64,000 bases of DNA from Stichopus chloronotus (lineage: Eukaryota > Echinodermata > Holothuroidea > Aspidochirotida > Stichopodidae). Shown here in pieces: positions 62,000 through 64,000 of this stretch (positions within the stretch are counted from its first letter, which is position 1; each line of letters begins with the position of its first letter). The stretch is from assembly GCA_021234535.1 (NCBI GenBank), contig CM037837.1:5248218-5312217 (forward strand), in the 5' to 3' direction. Both the position numbers and the translations under genes were made by a program. Under the pieces are notes generated by a model. It did not search any database. It had not been told where the DNA came from and worked only from the letters and a program-made list of their open reading frames with translations.

Positions 62000-64000
62000 A
62001 TGCGCTTCATTTTTTGTTACTCTTTACCTCTTACTTTCTCAGGGAACTTTTCTTTTCCATTTCCAATCTTTCTATATTCCTGATTTTCTCCTAGCAACTT
62101 AGTAATTTTTGTTTCTGTTTAACTATTAATTTTGTTTTTAGTGAGACGCTCCCCGTGTAATAAGAGTACTTCTTTTTTCCTTCTTTTCGGTCATTCACAT
62201 TGACAACAGTGCTTAAATTGTACATTTTTAATGTTCTCTGTGTCATTATTGATCGTGTTTTGTTTTATCGTCATAATTACGTACACTCAAGTTCGTGTGA
62301 ACACGTTCGGGTGCGCAGACAATAATTTCCTTTGCCGTTGGTGGCCATTTTGAGATTAAAAGTGGCGCTACTGCAGAGAAGCAAAGTTGTATGCAAGTAC
62401 TTTATACATACTGTAGAGTATTGCGTACGCGCGGAAATCGACGTTGCATATAGTATACTGATATGGTCTAATGAACATCTTCCCAAGCAGCGGCCGTAAT
62501 AAGCAGAGTCAAGGGTTACGTTGCTCTCGTAATTCCATTCACTTCATTTCTGTTTGAGCCTGTGAGTGTGCAAAAATGAACTATTTGATACTGCGTTAAC
62601 TTTTCTTAATTGCTTTAATTTATTTGTGCAATAGTTCGAATCGTGCCATATCTTGCCCTATTGCCTTGCATTTTCTCTCTGTAACGTTAGTCTAACTTTG
62701 CCGAACTCCCAGTTCATCTAGCGTATACATTATTACCTACAGTACCTTTTAGGTGTAGGTATACTGTGGGTCGCCTAACTAAGCACTACTTGAGCCTAAC
62801 GTTACATCGTTTTGCTCCTGACATTTCAAGGAGTTCATTACTTGTTTGTTACTGTTAGGCTAGCGTTCAGCCAAAGCCTAACCAATGGCAAAGAGTAGCT
62901 GCTCATTATATGGGTGTTTAGTACAACTACTCACTGTTGTGTCTGTGTTACTGTTGGTCAGAAGGGCGACTGTGTATTACACTTAATGATATGAAAATAG
63001 GACACAGTTGCAGAATACAATGTGGAATTCAGCTCTGTCACACGCATTCACTCACCTTGATTGCATAGGCCTATCCCTGTTGTAGCGTCCCAAAATCTAT
63101 CAAACGATGTGACTGCGTATTTTCGTAGCCTTGTTTGTACAACAACATATTGACCAGGGTTTCCCCTGGGTTTTTCAGAGTATGAGGCGTTGAGAGCGAA
63201 TAACTTGACGCCGCCATGAATTTTGGGTTCAAGTCCGTACTTAGTAGTTTCTCGAAGAATGGGTGATTGTAGGATTTTGACCATTATATAAACAGTGCTA
63301 GAAAGAGTGTAAATCTCCAGGAGGGTAGCCACAATATAGTCGGATTTTCCGCCACTCACATGGCGCCGTAGGCGTCATTCGATAGCGAAACGATTGTTAT
63401 ACCAGCGTGGGGTCAATGGGCCTGTCATAGGGCCCCGTGAGGGGTCCATGGACGATCCTGAAAGGGGTTCAGGGTGCACAGCACCCGGAAACTCAGCGAT
63501 TTTAGCGTTTTTAGATGTGTACGAATCATTTGAAATACATTCTAAATTCAACTCTTTAAGTTTTAACGGGTGAAAACACGATAGTCCTATCAGAAAAAAA
63601 TCATTGATATTGCTTCAAAATCAAAACGTTCTATGAAATGTTGCACATGGCATGTAGAGTAAACTGTATTACATACTTTTTGAAGTTGAAATGTCCCTAA
63701 AAGTTTCGTGAAAAGAATCACGTAAGATCGTGTGCTGCCTTCCGAAATTTTTAAGTAATCATATCTTAACACAGTGGGTGTATACTGAATAGCCTAGCCA
63801 CCCTGGCAATTCATATTTCCGTATAACAGGGAACAACCAACATTTTGTAAGTTGCAGGTCTCAGAGTTTTATTGTTTTGTTCATTGATCATAGTCACTTT
63901 AAAATGTTTAGACTAGCGGACTATTGAAGAAGCGGACTATTGGTTTCGCGAAGGGTTTTGGACATAGAAATATACGTTCATTTTTGTATTTCTATGGGTT
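62000..64000. other. Non-coding stretch
   Basis: No exon was recognised with confidence. Near 62350 the minus strand has a start in good context (aaaatggcc) opening 23 codons. At 63048-63359 a 103-residue minus frame without known motifs is present. A block at 63400-63500 (ggggtccatgg, ggttcagggtgcacagcacc) looks like interspersed repeat debris. Confidence 0.4.

Noticed and set aside
62340..62490. Minus-strand start aaaatggccaccaac opening 23 codons, as a possible first exon
   Set aside because: The frame ends in a stop without a convincing donor, and no upstream promoter or downstream exon was seen.

Overview
This is a stretch of AT-rich animal DNA, almost all of it non-coding. It shows interrupted genes with GT-AG introns, long introns and UTRs, eroded transposable elements and many simple repeats. 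The only gene resolved with confidence is an SRSF1 (ASF/SF2) splicing-factor orthologue. The repeat landscape (many small TTAA-flanked inverted-repeat elements, CR1-like and Penelope-like reverse-transcriptase debris, long C tracts) and a C-type-lectin-like exon fragment suggest a marine invertebrate, plausibly an echinoderm. That assignment is inference and was not tested by any search.

Layout. 1-43 kb is gene-poor. It carries copies of several short interspersed element families: TTAA-flanked MITEs at 1.13, 8.87, 34.6, 37.0 and 41.3 kb, a hAT-type MITE with a perfect 8-bp target duplication at 8.19 kb, a 193-bp inverted-repeat element at 9.8 kb, and SINE-like copies near 6.6, 16.6 and 17.0 kb. 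It also has microsatellites, including a pure tetranucleotide array at 39.4 kb, degenerate minisatellites, and a C-type-lectin-like coding fragment at 23.4 kb. A decayed retroelement, best read as Penelope-like, lies on the minus strand at 43.4-43.9 kb. A tandem array at 44.75-45.68 kb is split by another TTAA MITE.

46.5-53.2 kb holds SRSF1 on the minus strand. It has four coding exons with matching phases, encodes 252 residues, and has a long 3' UTR ending at the only AATAAA hexamer I found downstream of the stop. A splice acceptor one base before the start codon implies a non-coding first exon further upstream, which I could not place firmly. A small open exon with a strong donor lies antisense in the SRSF1 3' UTR.

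53.7-64 kb is again repeat-rich. It has a 137-bp tandem duplication, a stuttering minisatellite, a LINE reverse-transcriptase relic at 56.7-57.0 kb, and two different TTAA MITEs at 59.0-59.67 kb that abut and share a single TTAA. I saw no tRNA, rRNA, CRISPR array or prokaryotic feature. Apart from the SRSF1 exons there is no set of cooperating genes; the rest of the window is mainly a record of transposition and repeat growth.
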